DNA of 64,000 nt from contig NZ_LQPM01000001.1 in assembly GCF_002101815.1 (NCBI RefSeq), positions 1-64,000 on the forward strand, written 5' to 3'. Source of the DNA: Mycobacterium paraense (GTDB lineage Bacteria; Actinomycetota; Actinomycetes; Mycobacteriales; Mycobacteriaceae). Position 1 is the first letter of the stretch, and every line of letters begins with the position of its first letter. The position numbers were made by a program, and so were the translations under genes. This document shows positions 19,380 to 28,943 of the stretch, one piece after another. The notes under the pieces are model-generated. The model ran no database searches, was not told where the DNA came from, and saw only the letters and a list, made by a program, of their open reading frames with translations.

Positions 19380-20519
19380 ATGAACGACACCGACGTCCTG
19401 GTGGTCGGCGCGGGACCCACCGGCCTCGCGCTAGGCGCTTCCCTGATTGCCCGCGGGATGCGCGCGGTCCTGGTGGACAGGCTGGCGGAGGGGCAGAACA
19501 CCACCCGCGCGGCCGCGGTCAATGCCCGCACCCTCGAGGTGCTGGAGGATCTCGACGTGGCCCCGCGAATGGTCAAAGCGGGGCTGATCGCGCCGCGATT
19601 CACGATCCGGCAGGGCCGGCGCGTCCTGATGCCCGTCGACTTCAGCGAGTTGCCGACGAAGCATCCCTACACGCTGATGCTCTCGCAGGCCGACACCGAA
19701 CGGCTGCTGTTGGAGCGCCTGCGCGAACTGGGCGGCGCGGTGATCCGGCCCAAGGCCTTGAGCCGCCTCGCCCAGGACGCCGACGGCGTCACCGCCACTT
19801 TCGACGACGGCGAGACCATCCGGGCCCGCTATGTCGTCGGGGCCGACGGCATGCACAGCACGGTCCGCGAACACGCCGGAATCGGTTTCAGCGGAGGCGA
19901 ATTCGGCGAATCGTTCGCGCTCGCCGACGTCCGGCTGGCCGGGGAGGCGCCCCGCGCCGAGGTGATCCTGTTCTACGCCCGGGAGGGCCTGAACGTGCTG
20001 GCGCCGCTGCCCGGCGACATCTTCCGCATCGTCGCCCCGGTCGCGGACGCGCCGAAGGAACCGTCGGTGGAATTCGTCCAGGACCTGCTGGACACCCGGG
20101 GCTTCGGGCCCGGCGAGTTGAAGGTCACCGAGTTGCTGTGGGGCACGCGGTTTCACATCCACCACCGCGTCGCCGACAGCTACCGCGCGGGCCGGCTGCT
20201 GCTGGCCGGCGACGCCGCCCACGTGCACAGCCCCGCCGGCGGCCAGGGCATGAATCTCGGTATCGCCGACGCGATCTCGTTGGGCGGCGCGCTCGCGGAG
20301 GTCCTGCGCGGGGGTTCCGACGCCGCGCTGGACGCCTACGCCGCCGCGCAGCGCCAGCGGGCCGAGCAGGTCCTGAAACTGACCGGGCGGCTGACCCGCA
20401 TCTCCACCCTGCCGCGCCCGCTGCGCCCGATCCGCAACTCGACAATGCTGCTGGCCGCGCGCGTCCCCGGCGTGCGACGGCAGCTCGCGGTGCAGCTGAG
20501 CGGCCTCGGGCGCCGTTGA
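19380..20519 (+). CDS. class A FAD-dependent monooxygenase
   Basis: 379 residues with the three class A flavoprotein hydroxylase motifs: GAGPTG in the N-terminal Rossmann fold, the DG motif in GADGMHSTVRE, and the GD motif in LLAGDAAHVHSPAGGQGMN. Such enzymes hydroxylate aromatic or polyketide substrates, including antibiotics, using NAD(P)H and O2. The ATG at 19380 has GAGAGGAG 6 nt upstream; an in-frame ATG at 19341 lacks one. It is divergent from the TetR gene and followed by a terminator-like palindrome, so it is probably a single-gene unit induced by the TetR ligand. Confidence 0.9.
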   Translation: MNDTDVLVVGAGPTGLALGASLIARGMRAVLVDRLAEGQNTTRAAAVNARTLEVLEDLDVAPRMVKAGLIAPRFTIRQGRRVLMPVDFSELPTKHPYTLMLSQADTERLLLERLRELGGAVIRPKALSRLAQDADGVTATFDDGETIRARYVVGADGMHSTVREHAGIGFSGGEFGESFALADVRLAGEAPRAEVILFYAREGLNVLAPLPGDIFRIVAPVADAPKEPSVEFVQDLLDTRGFGPGELKVTELLWGTRFHIHHRVADSYRAGRLLLAGDAAHVHSPAGGQGMNLGIADAISLGGALAEVLRGGSDAALDAYAAAQRQRAEQVLKLTGRLTRISTLPRPLRPIRNSTMLLAARVPGVRRQLAVQLSGLGRR

Positions 20520-20531
20520 GCGCGGCGAGTG

Positions 20532-20576
20532 GACGCAAAAGTCCCTAATCGGGGCCGCTTTAGGGGCTTTTGCGTC
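20532..20576 (+). terminator. terminator-like palindrome, family A copy 1
   Basis: Arms GACGCAAAAGTCCCTAA (20532-20548) and TTAGGGGCTTTTGCGTC (20560-20576) pair with one mismatch around an 11-nt loop, 12 nt after the monooxygenase stop. There is no U-run. The outer ten bases recur in the palindrome at 60942-60986. Confidence 0.65.
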
Positions 20577-20626
20577 TGCCGGCGCCAAGTCGCGCCTCCC
20601 ACCGCCGAAAGCAGCGATCCGGCACA

Positions 20627-21337
20627 ATGGGCCGCATGGACACTGGTGCCACCTCGCCTCGGGTGTTGGTCGTCGACGATGACTCCGACGTGCTCGCCTC
20701 GCTGGAACGTGGCCTGCGCCTGTCCGGGTTCGAGGTGTCGACGGCGGTCGACGGCGCCGAGGCCTTGCGCAGCGCCACCGAGACGCGCCCGGACGCCATC
20801 GTGCTCGACATCAACATGCCCGTCCTGGACGGCGTCAGCGTCGTCACGGCGCTGCGGGCCATGGACAACGACGTGCCGGTCTGTGTGCTCAGCGCGCGCA
20901 GCTCGGTCGACGACCGGGTGGCGGGCCTGGAGGCGGGCGCCGACGACTACCTGGTCAAGCCGTTCGTGCTGGCCGAGCTGGTCGCACGGGTCAAGGCGCT
21001 GCTGCGCCGCCGCGGCGCCACCGCGACGTCGTCGTCGGAGACCATCACCGTCGGTCCCCTGGAGGTCGACATCCCCGGCCGTCGCGCGCGGGTGAACGGC
21101 GTCGACGTCGACCTGACCAAGCGGGAGTTCGACCTGCTGGCGGTGCTGGCCGAACACAAGACGGCGGTGCTGTCCCGCGCGCAGTTGTTGGAGCTGGTGT
21201 GGGGGTATGACTTCGCCGCCGACACCAACGTCGTCGACGTGTTCATCGGCTACCTGCGGCGCAAGCTGGAGGCAAACGGCGGCCCGCGGCTGCTGCACAC
21301 CGTCCGCGGAGTCGGGTTCGTGCTGCGAATGCAGTAA
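20627..21337 (+). CDS. prrA: response regulator PrrA
   Basis: 236 residues, same length as M. tuberculosis PrrA (Rv0903c) and nearly identical to it as remembered. Receiver domain: acidic DDD at 17-19, phosphoacceptor Asp61, Lys in YLVKPF; then an OmpR/PhoB winged helix with [15 protein letters not shown] and [13 protein letters not shown]. PrrA with PrrB responds during early intracellular growth and to nitrogen and redox conditions, and is essential in M. tuberculosis. Start ATG 20627 is chosen by homology; a second ATG follows at 20636. prrB begins 25 nt downstream. Confidence 0.96.
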   Translation: MGRMDTGATSPRVLVVDDDSDVLASLERGLRLSGFEVSTAVDGAEALRSATETRPDAIVLDINMPVLDGVSVVTALRAMDNDVPVCVLSARSSVDDRVAGLEAGADDYLVKPFVLAELVARVKALLRRRGATATSSSETITVGPLEVDIPGRRARVNGVDVDLTKREFDLLAVLAEHKTAVLSRAQLLELVWGYDFAADTNVVDVFIGYLRRKLEANGGPRLLHTVRGVGFVLRMQ

Positions 21338-21362
21338 CCATGCACTGAACAGGTAGACCGTC

Positions 21363-22703
21363 ATGAAGATCCTGTCGCGGATTTTCGCCCGTACGCCCTC
21401 ACTGCGGACCCGGGTGGTGCTCGCGACGGCCATCGGCGCCGCGATTCCGGTGCTCATCGTCGGCGCGGTGGTCTGGGTCGGGATCACCAACGACCGCAAG
21501 GAACGCCTCGACCGACGGCTCGACGAGGCGGCCGGTTTCGCGATCCCCTTCCTGCCGCGCGGCCTCGACGAAATCCCACATTCGCCCAACGACCGCGACG
21601 CCATCATGACGATCCGCCGCGGCAACCTGGTCAAGTCGAATTCCGACGTCACGCTGCCCAAGCTGGACGTCGACTATGGCGACGCCTACGTCAACGGGGT
21701 GCGTTACCGGGTCCGGACGGTGGAAATTCCCGGGCCCGGGCCGAGTTCGCTGGCGGTCGGCGCGACGTACGACGCGACCATCGCCGAGACCAACAACCTG
21801 CACCGCCGGGTGATGCTGATCTGCGGATTCGCCATCGGCGCGGCCGCGGTGTTCGCGTGGCTTCTGGCCGTTTTCGCGGTGCGCCCGTTCAAACAGCTTG
21901 CCCAGCAGACCCGTTTGATCGACGCCGGAGACGAGGCGCCGCGCGTCGAAGTGCACGGCGCCAGCGAGGCCGTCGAGATCGCCGAGGCGATGCGGGGCAT
22001 GCTGCAGCGGATCTGGGACGAGCAGAACCGGACCAAGGAGGCGCTCGAATCCGCACGCGACTTCGCGGCGGTGTCCTCCCACGAGCTGCGCACCCCGCTC
22101 ACCGCGATGCGCACCAACCTCGAGGTGCTGTCCACCCTCGACCTGGCCGACGACCAGCGCAAGGAAGTGCTCAACGACGTCATCCGCACCCAGTCGCGCA
22201 TCGAGGCCACCCTGAGCGCGCTGGAGCGATTGGCCCAGGGCCAGCTGTCCACCTCGGACGATCAGGTGCCCGTCGACATCACCGAGCTGCTGGACCGCGC
22301 CGCGCACGACGCCATGCGGGTCTACCCGGAACTCGAAGTGTCGCTGGTGCCTTCGCCGACGTGCATCATCGTGGGGCTGCCGGCCGGGTTGCGGCTCGCG
22401 GTCGACAACGCGATCGCCAACGCCGTCAAACACGGTGGCGCGACCCGGGTTCAGCTGTCGGCGGTCAGCTCGCGGGCCGGGGTGGAAATCGCGGTCGACG
22501 ACAACGGCAGCGGCGTTCCGGAGGAAGAGCGACACGTGGTGTTCGAGCGGTTCTCGCGGGGGTCGACCGCCTCGCATTCCGGCTCGGGCCTGGGGCTGGC
22601 CCTGGTGGCCCAGCAGGCCCACCTGCACGGCGGGACGGCGTCGCTGGAGGACAGCCCATTGGGCGGCGCCCGGCTCCTGCTGCGCATCCCCGCGCCGAGT
22701 TAA
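21363..22703 (+). CDS. prrB: sensor histidine kinase PrrB
   Basis: 446 residues. TM1 around residues 18-40, an extracytoplasmic sensor loop to about 150, TM2 around 155-178, a HAMP segment, then the dimerisation domain with phospho-His240 in SSHELRTPLT, N box in DNAIANAVKHGG, and G boxes DDNGSG and GSGLGLALV. It phosphorylates PrrA. Its TAA is followed 16 nt later by a family B palindrome that separates it from the convergent arfC gene. Confidence 0.95.
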   Translation: MKILSRIFARTPSLRTRVVLATAIGAAIPVLIVGAVVWVGITNDRKERLDRRLDEAAGFAIPFLPRGLDEIPHSPNDRDAIMTIRRGNLVKSNSDVTLPKLDVDYGDAYVNGVRYRVRTVEIPGPGPSSLAVGATYDATIAETNNLHRRVMLICGFAIGAAAVFAWLLAVFAVRPFKQLAQQTRLIDAGDEAPRVEVHGASEAVEIAEAMRGMLQRIWDEQNRTKEALESARDFAAVSSHELRTPLTAMRTNLEVLSTLDLADDQRKEVLNDVIRTQSRIEATLSALERLAQGQLSTSDDQVPVDITELLDRAAHDAMRVYPELEVSLVPSPTCIIVGLPAGLRLAVDNAIANAVKHGGATRVQLSAVSSRAGVEIAVDDNGSGVPEEERHVVFERFSRGSTASHSGSGLGLALVAQQAHLHGGTASLEDSPLGGARLLLRIPAPS

Positions 22704-22719
22704 CGCTGCGCCGAGCGTC

Positions 22720-22760
22720 GAGTTGTTGCGCGAAATTACGCCATTCTGGCGCAACAACTC
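22720..22760 (+). terminator. terminator-like palindrome, family B copy 1
   Basis: GAGTTGTTGCGC (22720-22731) and GCGCAACAACTC (22749-22760) are perfect 12-bp arms around a 17-nt loop, lying between the convergent prrB and arfC stops, and could end both transcripts. The same arms occur at 42015 and 42980. Confidence 0.65.
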
Positions 22761-22776
22761 CGCGTTCGTCCGCGGG

Positions 22777-24378
22777 TTACTTCCTCGAGCTCTTCCGCCA
22801 CGGCGTGAAACAGGCGCGCGCCGCGGACTCTTCGTCCTTGAACCAAACCTGGGCGACCGTCGGGTCGTAGGTCTCGTCTTCGGGCGTGTAGTACAGCCGG
22901 GTGTCCGAACGACCCTTCACCAGCCACCCCGCCGGTCCGCCGCCGTCCGGGGTGGCGCGGGCCGAGCCCGGGCCGTAGGGCTCATACGGCAGGACGGGCT
23001 TCCACGAGCTTGGTGACTCCGCGGCGGTCGGCAGCTTCTTCGGCGGCGGCCGCATGCCGGTGGGCGCCTTTTTCACCGGGCGCCCCTTGGCGCCCGGAGG
23101 CCGCTTGCCGGGTGGAATCTTCTTGCCCGGTGGGACTTTTCGCGGCGGCGCCTTCCGCATGCCCGGAACCCTGTTCGCCGGTGCGCCTTTGGCGGGCGGG
23201 CGCGCCTTCTTCGCCGGGGCCTTCTTCGGGGCCGGGCGTTCGGCCTTGGCTTCGTTGGCGGCCGCCCTCTTGGCCAGGAACCTCTTGATGAACGAGAACC
23301 TGGGCCTGGGGGGCTTTTTCGTCTCGGGAGTTGTCGCAGGCTCCTCCGGGACGGAAGGCTCCGCCGCCGCCACCGGTTCTTCCGCGTCGGAATGTCCCAC
23401 GGCCGCCGACTCATTCGCCAGCTCATCGGCCGGCCGCTCATCCGCGCTGGAGAGCTCCGCCGCCGGCGGCTCTTGCTCGACTGGTGGCTCCGCAGCCGAC
23501 GGCTCGTCCGCGACGGGAGCATCCGCGGCCGACGGCTCGGGCTCAACCGGAATGAATGTCGTCGGTTGTTCTTCCTCCGCGGGAAGATCCGCGACCGGCG
23601 GCTCGTCCGCGACGGGAGGCTCCGCGGCCGACGGCTCGGGCTCAACCGGAATGAATGTCGTCGGTTGTTCTTCCTCCGCATAGGGATCCGTGACCGGCGG
23701 TTCTTCCGCGACGGGTACCTCCGCGGCCGACGACTCGTCCACGACGGGAGCCTGCGCGGCCGGCGGCTCGGGCTCAACCGGAATGAATGTCGTCGGTTGT
23801 TCTTGCTCCGCGGGAAGCTCCGTGACCGGCGACTCTTCCGCGACGGGGACCTCAGCGGCCGGCGGTTCTTCCGCGACGGGTACCTCCGCGGCCGACGACT
23901 CGTCCACGACGGGAGCCCGCGCGGCCGGCGGCTCGGGCTCAGCCGGAATGAATGTCGTCGGTCGTTCACGCGTTGCGAGGAGGTCCAAGACCGGCGACGG
24001 CTCTTTCGCGACGCGAGGCTCCGCCATCGGCGGCTCCGGCTCCACCGGAATCGCCATCGTCGGCTGCTCCTCGACCGGAATCTTTGTCGTCGGCGGTTCT
24101 TCCTCGACCGGGATCTTCGTTGTCGGCGTTTCCTGTTCGACGGGGATCGTCGTCGTCAGCGGGTCGTCGTCGGCGGGGACATCGATCGCGAAGAACTCGT
24201 AGGGGGCCGGAATCCTCGTCGTCGGGGGCTCGTGCTCGATGTCCGCAGCGGCGGCCGACGCCCCCGCCGGCGCCGCCGCCGCCATCGAACGTTTGACGGG
24301 GCGCACCGTGAGCGCGAGCGTCAACACCAAACCCATCACGAACGACAGGCCGAAGAGCAACCAGTGCATGTGGCTCAT
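22777..24378 (-). CDS. arfC: ArfC-like channel accessory membrane protein with expanded repeats
   Basis: 533 residues, about three times the length I recall for M. tuberculosis ArfC (Rv0901). One N-terminal TM helix (residues 5-25) anchors the protein. A Pro/Glu-rich acidic region (about 50-340) contains four imperfect repeats built on PTTFIPxEPEP. A strongly basic Lys/Pro region (about 365-450) follows, and a C-terminal domain of about 50 residues (GWLVKGRSDTRLYYTPEDETY ... AQVWFKDEESA) matches the conserved ArfC tail. Its ATG overlaps the arfB stop as ATGA. In M. tuberculosis the arfABC operon supports ammonia release and acid adaptation. Repeat expansion is visible also at DNA level. Confidence 0.85.
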   Translation of the reverse strand: MSHMHWLLFGLSFVMGLVLTLALTVRPVKRSMAAAAPAGASAAAADIEHEPPTTRIPAPYEFFAIDVPADDDPLTTTIPVEQETPTTKIPVEEEPPTTKIPVEEQPTMAIPVEPEPPMAEPRVAKEPSPVLDLLATRERPTTFIPAEPEPPAARAPVVDESSAAEVPVAEEPPAAEVPVAEESPVTELPAEQEQPTTFIPVEPEPPAAQAPVVDESSAAEVPVAEEPPVTDPYAEEEQPTTFIPVEPEPSAAEPPVADEPPVADLPAEEEQPTTFIPVEPEPSAADAPVADEPSAAEPPVEQEPPAAELSSADERPADELANESAAVGHSDAEEPVAAAEPSVPEEPATTPETKKPPRPRFSFIKRFLAKRAAANEAKAERPAPKKAPAKKARPPAKGAPANRVPGMRKAPPRKVPPGKKIPPGKRPPGAKGRPVKKAPTGMRPPPKKLPTAAESPSSWKPVLPYEPYGPGSARATPDGGGPAGWLVKGRSDTRLYYTPEDETYDPTVAQVWFKDEESAARACFTPWRKSSRK

Positions 24379-24527
24379 CGCTCCCTGCCTATCCCGCGAC
24401 CCGCCGAGGCGGCGGGGACTTCGTCAACGTCGACGCGTTTGTTCATGATGTTGGCGATCACCCGCGCAACGGCCGAGCCCGCCACGAAAGCGAGGAGGTA
24501 CCACAACCACTGGATCACAAAATCCAT
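24375..24527 (-). CDS. arfB: small membrane protein ArfB
   Basis: 50 residues: MDFVIQWLWYLLAFVAGSAV forms one TM helix, followed by a short cytoplasmic tail. It is easily missed because of its size, but it has AAGGAGAT-like ribosome site sequence upstream, starts 11 nt after arfA and overlaps arfC by 4 nt, exactly the arfA-arfB-arfC arrangement of M. tuberculosis (Rv0899-Rv0900-Rv0901). It is thought to help ArfA function at the envelope. Confidence 0.88.
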   Translation of the reverse strand: MDFVIQWLWYLLAFVAGSAVARVIANIMNKRVDVDEVPAASAGRGIGRER

Positions 24528-24538
24528 GCCGGATCTCC

Positions 24539-25528
24539 TTAACTGACAACGATTTCGACGCGGCGGTTCTTGGCCCGGCCCTCCGCCGTGTCGTTGGACG
24601 CGACGGGGTTTGCCGAACCGAGGCCCTTAACGATCAGCTGAGGGCCTGCGACGCCATGGGCAACAAGGAAATCGGCGACCTTTTGAGCCCGCTGGGTGCT
24701 CAACGGAATGTTGATCGCCTCGACGCCCGAATTGTCGGCGTAGCCGTTGAGCGTCACATGCGCGGCCGGACACACCTTGAGCTTGTCCGACACCTGGGTC
24801 AGTATCGGCTCGTCGGCCGGGGTCAGGCTGACCCCGTCGTTTGCGAACGTAATCGGGCCACCGGTCACGGCGGTGATCGCCACCTGCAGATCGTTGCACT
24901 GCGCGGCGGCCGGCGCCGCACCCGGCGGGTTCTGCCCGCTGATCACCAACTTGTCAATGACGTTGAGATTGGACCAGATGCGCACCGCCTCGAGGTGGAC
25001 GGTGTTGTTTTGGTCTTGCGATGCGGCGGTGCCCGCGAAGGTGATGGTGTCCCCGCTCACCGTGAGACTGAAATCGGGAATCGGGGCGCTGTCTTTGAAA
25101 AATGGTCCGGCTTTTGCGAAGTCGAGCGCGTCGATATTGGGATTGATGCGCATTTGATCAACGATGTTGGCGCCCGGCGGCAGCGCCCCATTAAGCGCCC
25201 TGAGCAACGCGGCTTTCGAGGAGTCGTCGGGGAAATCCCCGCTGACGGTAACGGTATTGCCGTTGCGGGTAATTGAGAGCGGCGCCAACGTCAGCTTCGG
25301 GGCGGCGGTCCTGCTCGTCGGCGCCGCACCGGCCGGGCCATGAGCGGATCGGGGTCGCTCGAACGCACCGTAACCGATTGCCGCAATCAGCAACGGAATA
25401 ACCATGACAGCAATCATCCACGGAAGGCCGATCGAGTGCCGCTCTAATTCCGGATCCGGCTCCAAGTCGGTATCTGCGGGCGCATGCCGCAAATCCACCC
25501 CTAACCCCACCATTGCCCCCTTGGTCAT
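24539..25528 (-). CDS. arfA: OmpA-family protein ArfA (OmpATb)
   Basis: 329 residues. TM helix about 35-54 (WMIAVMVIPLLIAAIGYGAF), central BON-type domain about 75-200, and C-terminal OmpA-like peptidoglycan-binding domain about 225-329 ending in GSANPVASNDTAEGRAKNRRVEIVVS. Two cysteines, in QCNDLQ and KVCPAA, match the disulfide of M. tuberculosis OmpATb. ArfA is required for growth at low pH with ammonia secretion, and was earlier described as a pore. First gene of arfABC; divergent from the DUF2630 gene, 86 nt apart. The N-terminal 30 residues differ from the remembered protein, so the start is less certain. Confidence 0.93.
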   Translation of the reverse strand: MTKGAMVGLGVDLRHAPADTDLEPDPELERHSIGLPWMIAVMVIPLLIAAIGYGAFERPRSAHGPAGAAPTSRTAAPKLTLAPLSITRNGNTVTVSGDFPDDSSKAALLRALNGALPPGANIVDQMRINPNIDALDFAKAGPFFKDSAPIPDFSLTVSGDTITFAGTAASQDQNNTVHLEAVRIWSNLNVIDKLVISGQNPPGAAPAAAQCNDLQVAITAVTGGPITFANDGVSLTPADEPILTQVSDKLKVCPAAHVTLNGYADNSGVEAINIPLSTQRAQKVADFLVAHGVAGPQLIVKGLGSANPVASNDTAEGRAKNRRVEIVVS

Positions 25529-25614
25529 TAGTCACCCGCACTTTCGTTTTGCAGGCGATATGCAGCCTACCGATTCGGCGCGGCGGCGCTGGCCAGGTCG
25601 GGCACACTGGAGCG

Positions 25615-25878
25615 ATGGGAAACGGCAGAAAACCGACCGACAGCGAAACCCTGGCTTACATCCGCGGCCTCGTCGACGAGGAGAAAACCCTGCGGTCGCA
25701 GCTGCAGCAGGGCGAAATCAGCACGTCGGAGGAGCAGGATCGCCTGCGTCGGGTCGAAGTCGAGCTCGACCAGTGCTGGGACCTGCTGCGGCAGCGCCGC
25801 GCGCTGCGCGAAACCGGGGGCGACCCGCGTGAGGCGCAGGTGCGCCCGCCCGACGAGGTCGAGGGCTACCTGAGCTGA
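25615..25878 (+). CDS. DUF2630 protein, Rv0898c-like
   Basis: 87 residues, the same length as remembered Rv0898c. Helical and charged: ETLAYIRGLVDEEKTLRSQL, then a second helix EEQDRLRRVEVELDQCWDLL forming a likely antiparallel coiled coil. No function is known for the family. The ATG at 25615 gives the conserved N-terminus. Its TGA is overlapped by the CTG where the next gene appears to start (CTGA), so the two are translationally coupled. Confidence 0.88.
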   Translation: MGNGRKPTDSETLAYIRGLVDEEKTLRSQLQQGEISTSEEQDRLRRVEVELDQCWDLLRQRRALRETGGDPREAQVRPPDEVEGYLS

Positions 25879-27440
25879 GCGACGCCGACGCCTTCGATGC
25901 CGTAGTCGTCGGCGGCGGCCACAATGGGCTGGTCGCGGCCGGCTATCTGGCCCGGGCGGGTCTTCGGGTGCGGTTGCTGGAGCGGCTGGATGAGCTCGGC
26001 GGGGCCGCGGTTTCGGCGCAGGCCTTCGACGGGGTGGGGGTTCGGTTGTCGCGGTACTCCTACCTGGTCAGCCTGCTGCCGGCCCGCATCGTCGACGACC
26101 TGGGCGCCGCGGTGCGACTGGCCCGCCGGCCGTATTCGTCCTACACGCCGGATCCCGGAACCGGGGGGCGCAGCGGGCTGCTGGTCGGGCGCCCCGGGAC
26201 GTTCGGCGCCATCGGCGCCGCGGAGGACGAGGACCGTTTCGCGGCCTTTTACCAGCGCTGCCGGGTGGTGACCGAACGGCTCTGGCCGACGCTGCTCGAG
26301 CCGCTGCGCACCCGCGAGCAGGCCCGCCGGCACGTCGTCGACGGCGGCGATCCCGCCGCGCCGGCGGCATGGCGGGCCATGGTCGACGAGCCGATCGGCC
26401 GCGCCATCACCGACGCGGTGGGCAACGACGTGGTTCGCGGGGTCATCGCGACCGACGCGCTGATCGGCACCTTCGCCCCCCTCGACGACCCCGCACTGCG
26501 GCAGAACGTCTGCTTCCTCTACCACGTGCTCGGTGGCGGAACCGGTGACTGGAACGTCCCCGTGGGCGGGATGGGTGCGCTGACCGCGGCCCTGGCGTCG
26601 GCCGCCTCCGGCCACGGCGCCGAAATCCTGACCGGCGCAGACGTTTTCGCGGTCGATTCCGAGGGTCTGGTGCGCTACCGCTGCGGCGACAAAGAGCACG
26701 CGGTGCGCGGCCGGTTCGTGCTGGCGGGCGTCACACCGACGGTCCTGGCCGGCCTGCTCGGCGAGCGGCCGGCGCCCCCGGACCAGGGCGCGCAGGTCAA
26801 GGTGAACATGGTGCTGCGCCGCCTGCCCCGGCTGCGCGACGACGCCGTCACGCCCGAGCAGGCGTTCGCCGGGACGTTCCACGCGAACGAGACCTGGACC
26901 CAGCTGGGCAGCGCGTATTCGCGCGCGGTCGGCGGGCACATCCCGAATCCGCTGCCCTGCGAAGCCTATTGCCATTCGCTGACCGATCCGAGCATCTTGT
27001 CGGCGGAGCTGGTCCGGTCGGGCGCCCACACGATGACGGTGTTCGGCCTGCATACCCCCCACTCGCTGTTCGACGGCAGCTACTCCGGCGCCCTGCGCGA
27101 CCGATTGACGGAATCGGTGCTGGCGTCGCTGAATTCCGTTCTGGCGGAGCCGATTCAGGATGTCCTGATGACCGATGCGCAGGGCCGGCCGTGCCTCGAG
27201 ACGACGACCACCCTGGACTTGCACCGCAAGCTGGGGATGACTGCGGGCAACATCTTCCACGGCGGGCTGGCGTGGCCGTTCGCCGACGACGACGACCCGC
27301 TGGACACGCCGGCGCGGCGCTGGGGGGTCGCCACGGCGCACGATCGAATCATGTTGTGCGGCTCGGGCGCCCGCCGCGGCGGGGCGGTGTCGGGCATCGG
27401 CGGCCACAACGCCGCGATGGCGGTGCTGGCCTCGCTTTAG
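25875..27440 (+). CDS. FAD-dependent oxidoreductase, phytoene-dehydrogenase-like, Rv0897c-like
   Basis: 521 residues if translation starts at CTG 25875. The first strand and FAD loop read FDAVVVGGGHNGLVAAGYLA, so the first usual start codon (25968) would delete the FAD-binding motif. Between the in-frame stop at 25830 and 25875 there is no ATG, GTG or TTG. CTG overlaps the upstream TGA in the manner of ATGA couplings. The C-terminus GVSGIGGHNAAMAVLASL closes the FAD fold. The protein belongs to the NAD(P)/FAD amine-oxidase/phytoene desaturase superfamily; substrate unknown. It converges with gltA2, 9 nt apart. Confidence 0.87.
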   Translation: MSDADAFDAVVVGGGHNGLVAAGYLARAGLRVRLLERLDELGGAAVSAQAFDGVGVRLSRYSYLVSLLPARIVDDLGAAVRLARRPYSSYTPDPGTGGRSGLLVGRPGTFGAIGAAEDEDRFAAFYQRCRVVTERLWPTLLEPLRTREQARRHVVDGGDPAAPAAWRAMVDEPIGRAITDAVGNDVVRGVIATDALIGTFAPLDDPALRQNVCFLYHVLGGGTGDWNVPVGGMGALTAALASAASGHGAEILTGADVFAVDSEGLVRYRCGDKEHAVRGRFVLAGVTPTVLAGLLGERPAPPDQGAQVKVNMVLRRLPRLRDDAVTPEQAFAGTFHANETWTQLGSAYSRAVGGHIPNPLPCEAYCHSLTDPSILSAELVRSGAHTMTVFGLHTPHSLFDGSYSGALRDRLTESVLASLNSVLAEPIQDVLMTDAQGRPCLETTTTLDLHRKLGMTAGNIFHGGLAWPFADDDDPLDTPARRWGVATAHDRIMLCGSGARRGGAVSGIGGHNAAMAVLASL

Positions 27441-27449
27441 CCGGTTTGG

Positions 27450-28745
<1,296 letters not shown>

Positions 28746-28943
28746 GAGAACCCCTTTGCGCTCTGGCTGGCTTAGCTGCCCTGACTCGGTGCTTATAGCT
28801 GAAGGTAGTCGTTATCGGGACGGCGCGCCTGCGCGGGGTCGGGTCCGCCGGTCTGGCGGCCATCGGCCGGTTAAGCGGCGGTGAATTTGGGACGTGACGG
28901 GTGTCATAGCCGGGCCGGTCGCAGACAGCGGCGCGGCGCGGGT
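28746..28943 (-). promoter_or_regulatory. gltA2 upstream region
   Basis: 198 bases between the pdxH stop and the gltA2 start. It holds the gltA2 ribosome site (plus-strand 28751-28756) and a TATAAG/CTATAA box near 28792-28797 that may be a promoter element. I see no ORF or strong hairpin. Confidence 0.4.

Noticed and set aside
23073-23969. Arg/Pro/Ser-rich alternative frame within arfC repeats, possibly a basic nucleic acid-binding protein
   Set aside because: It is a shifted reading of the acidic repeats; the ArfC frame has the TM helix and conserved C-terminal domain.
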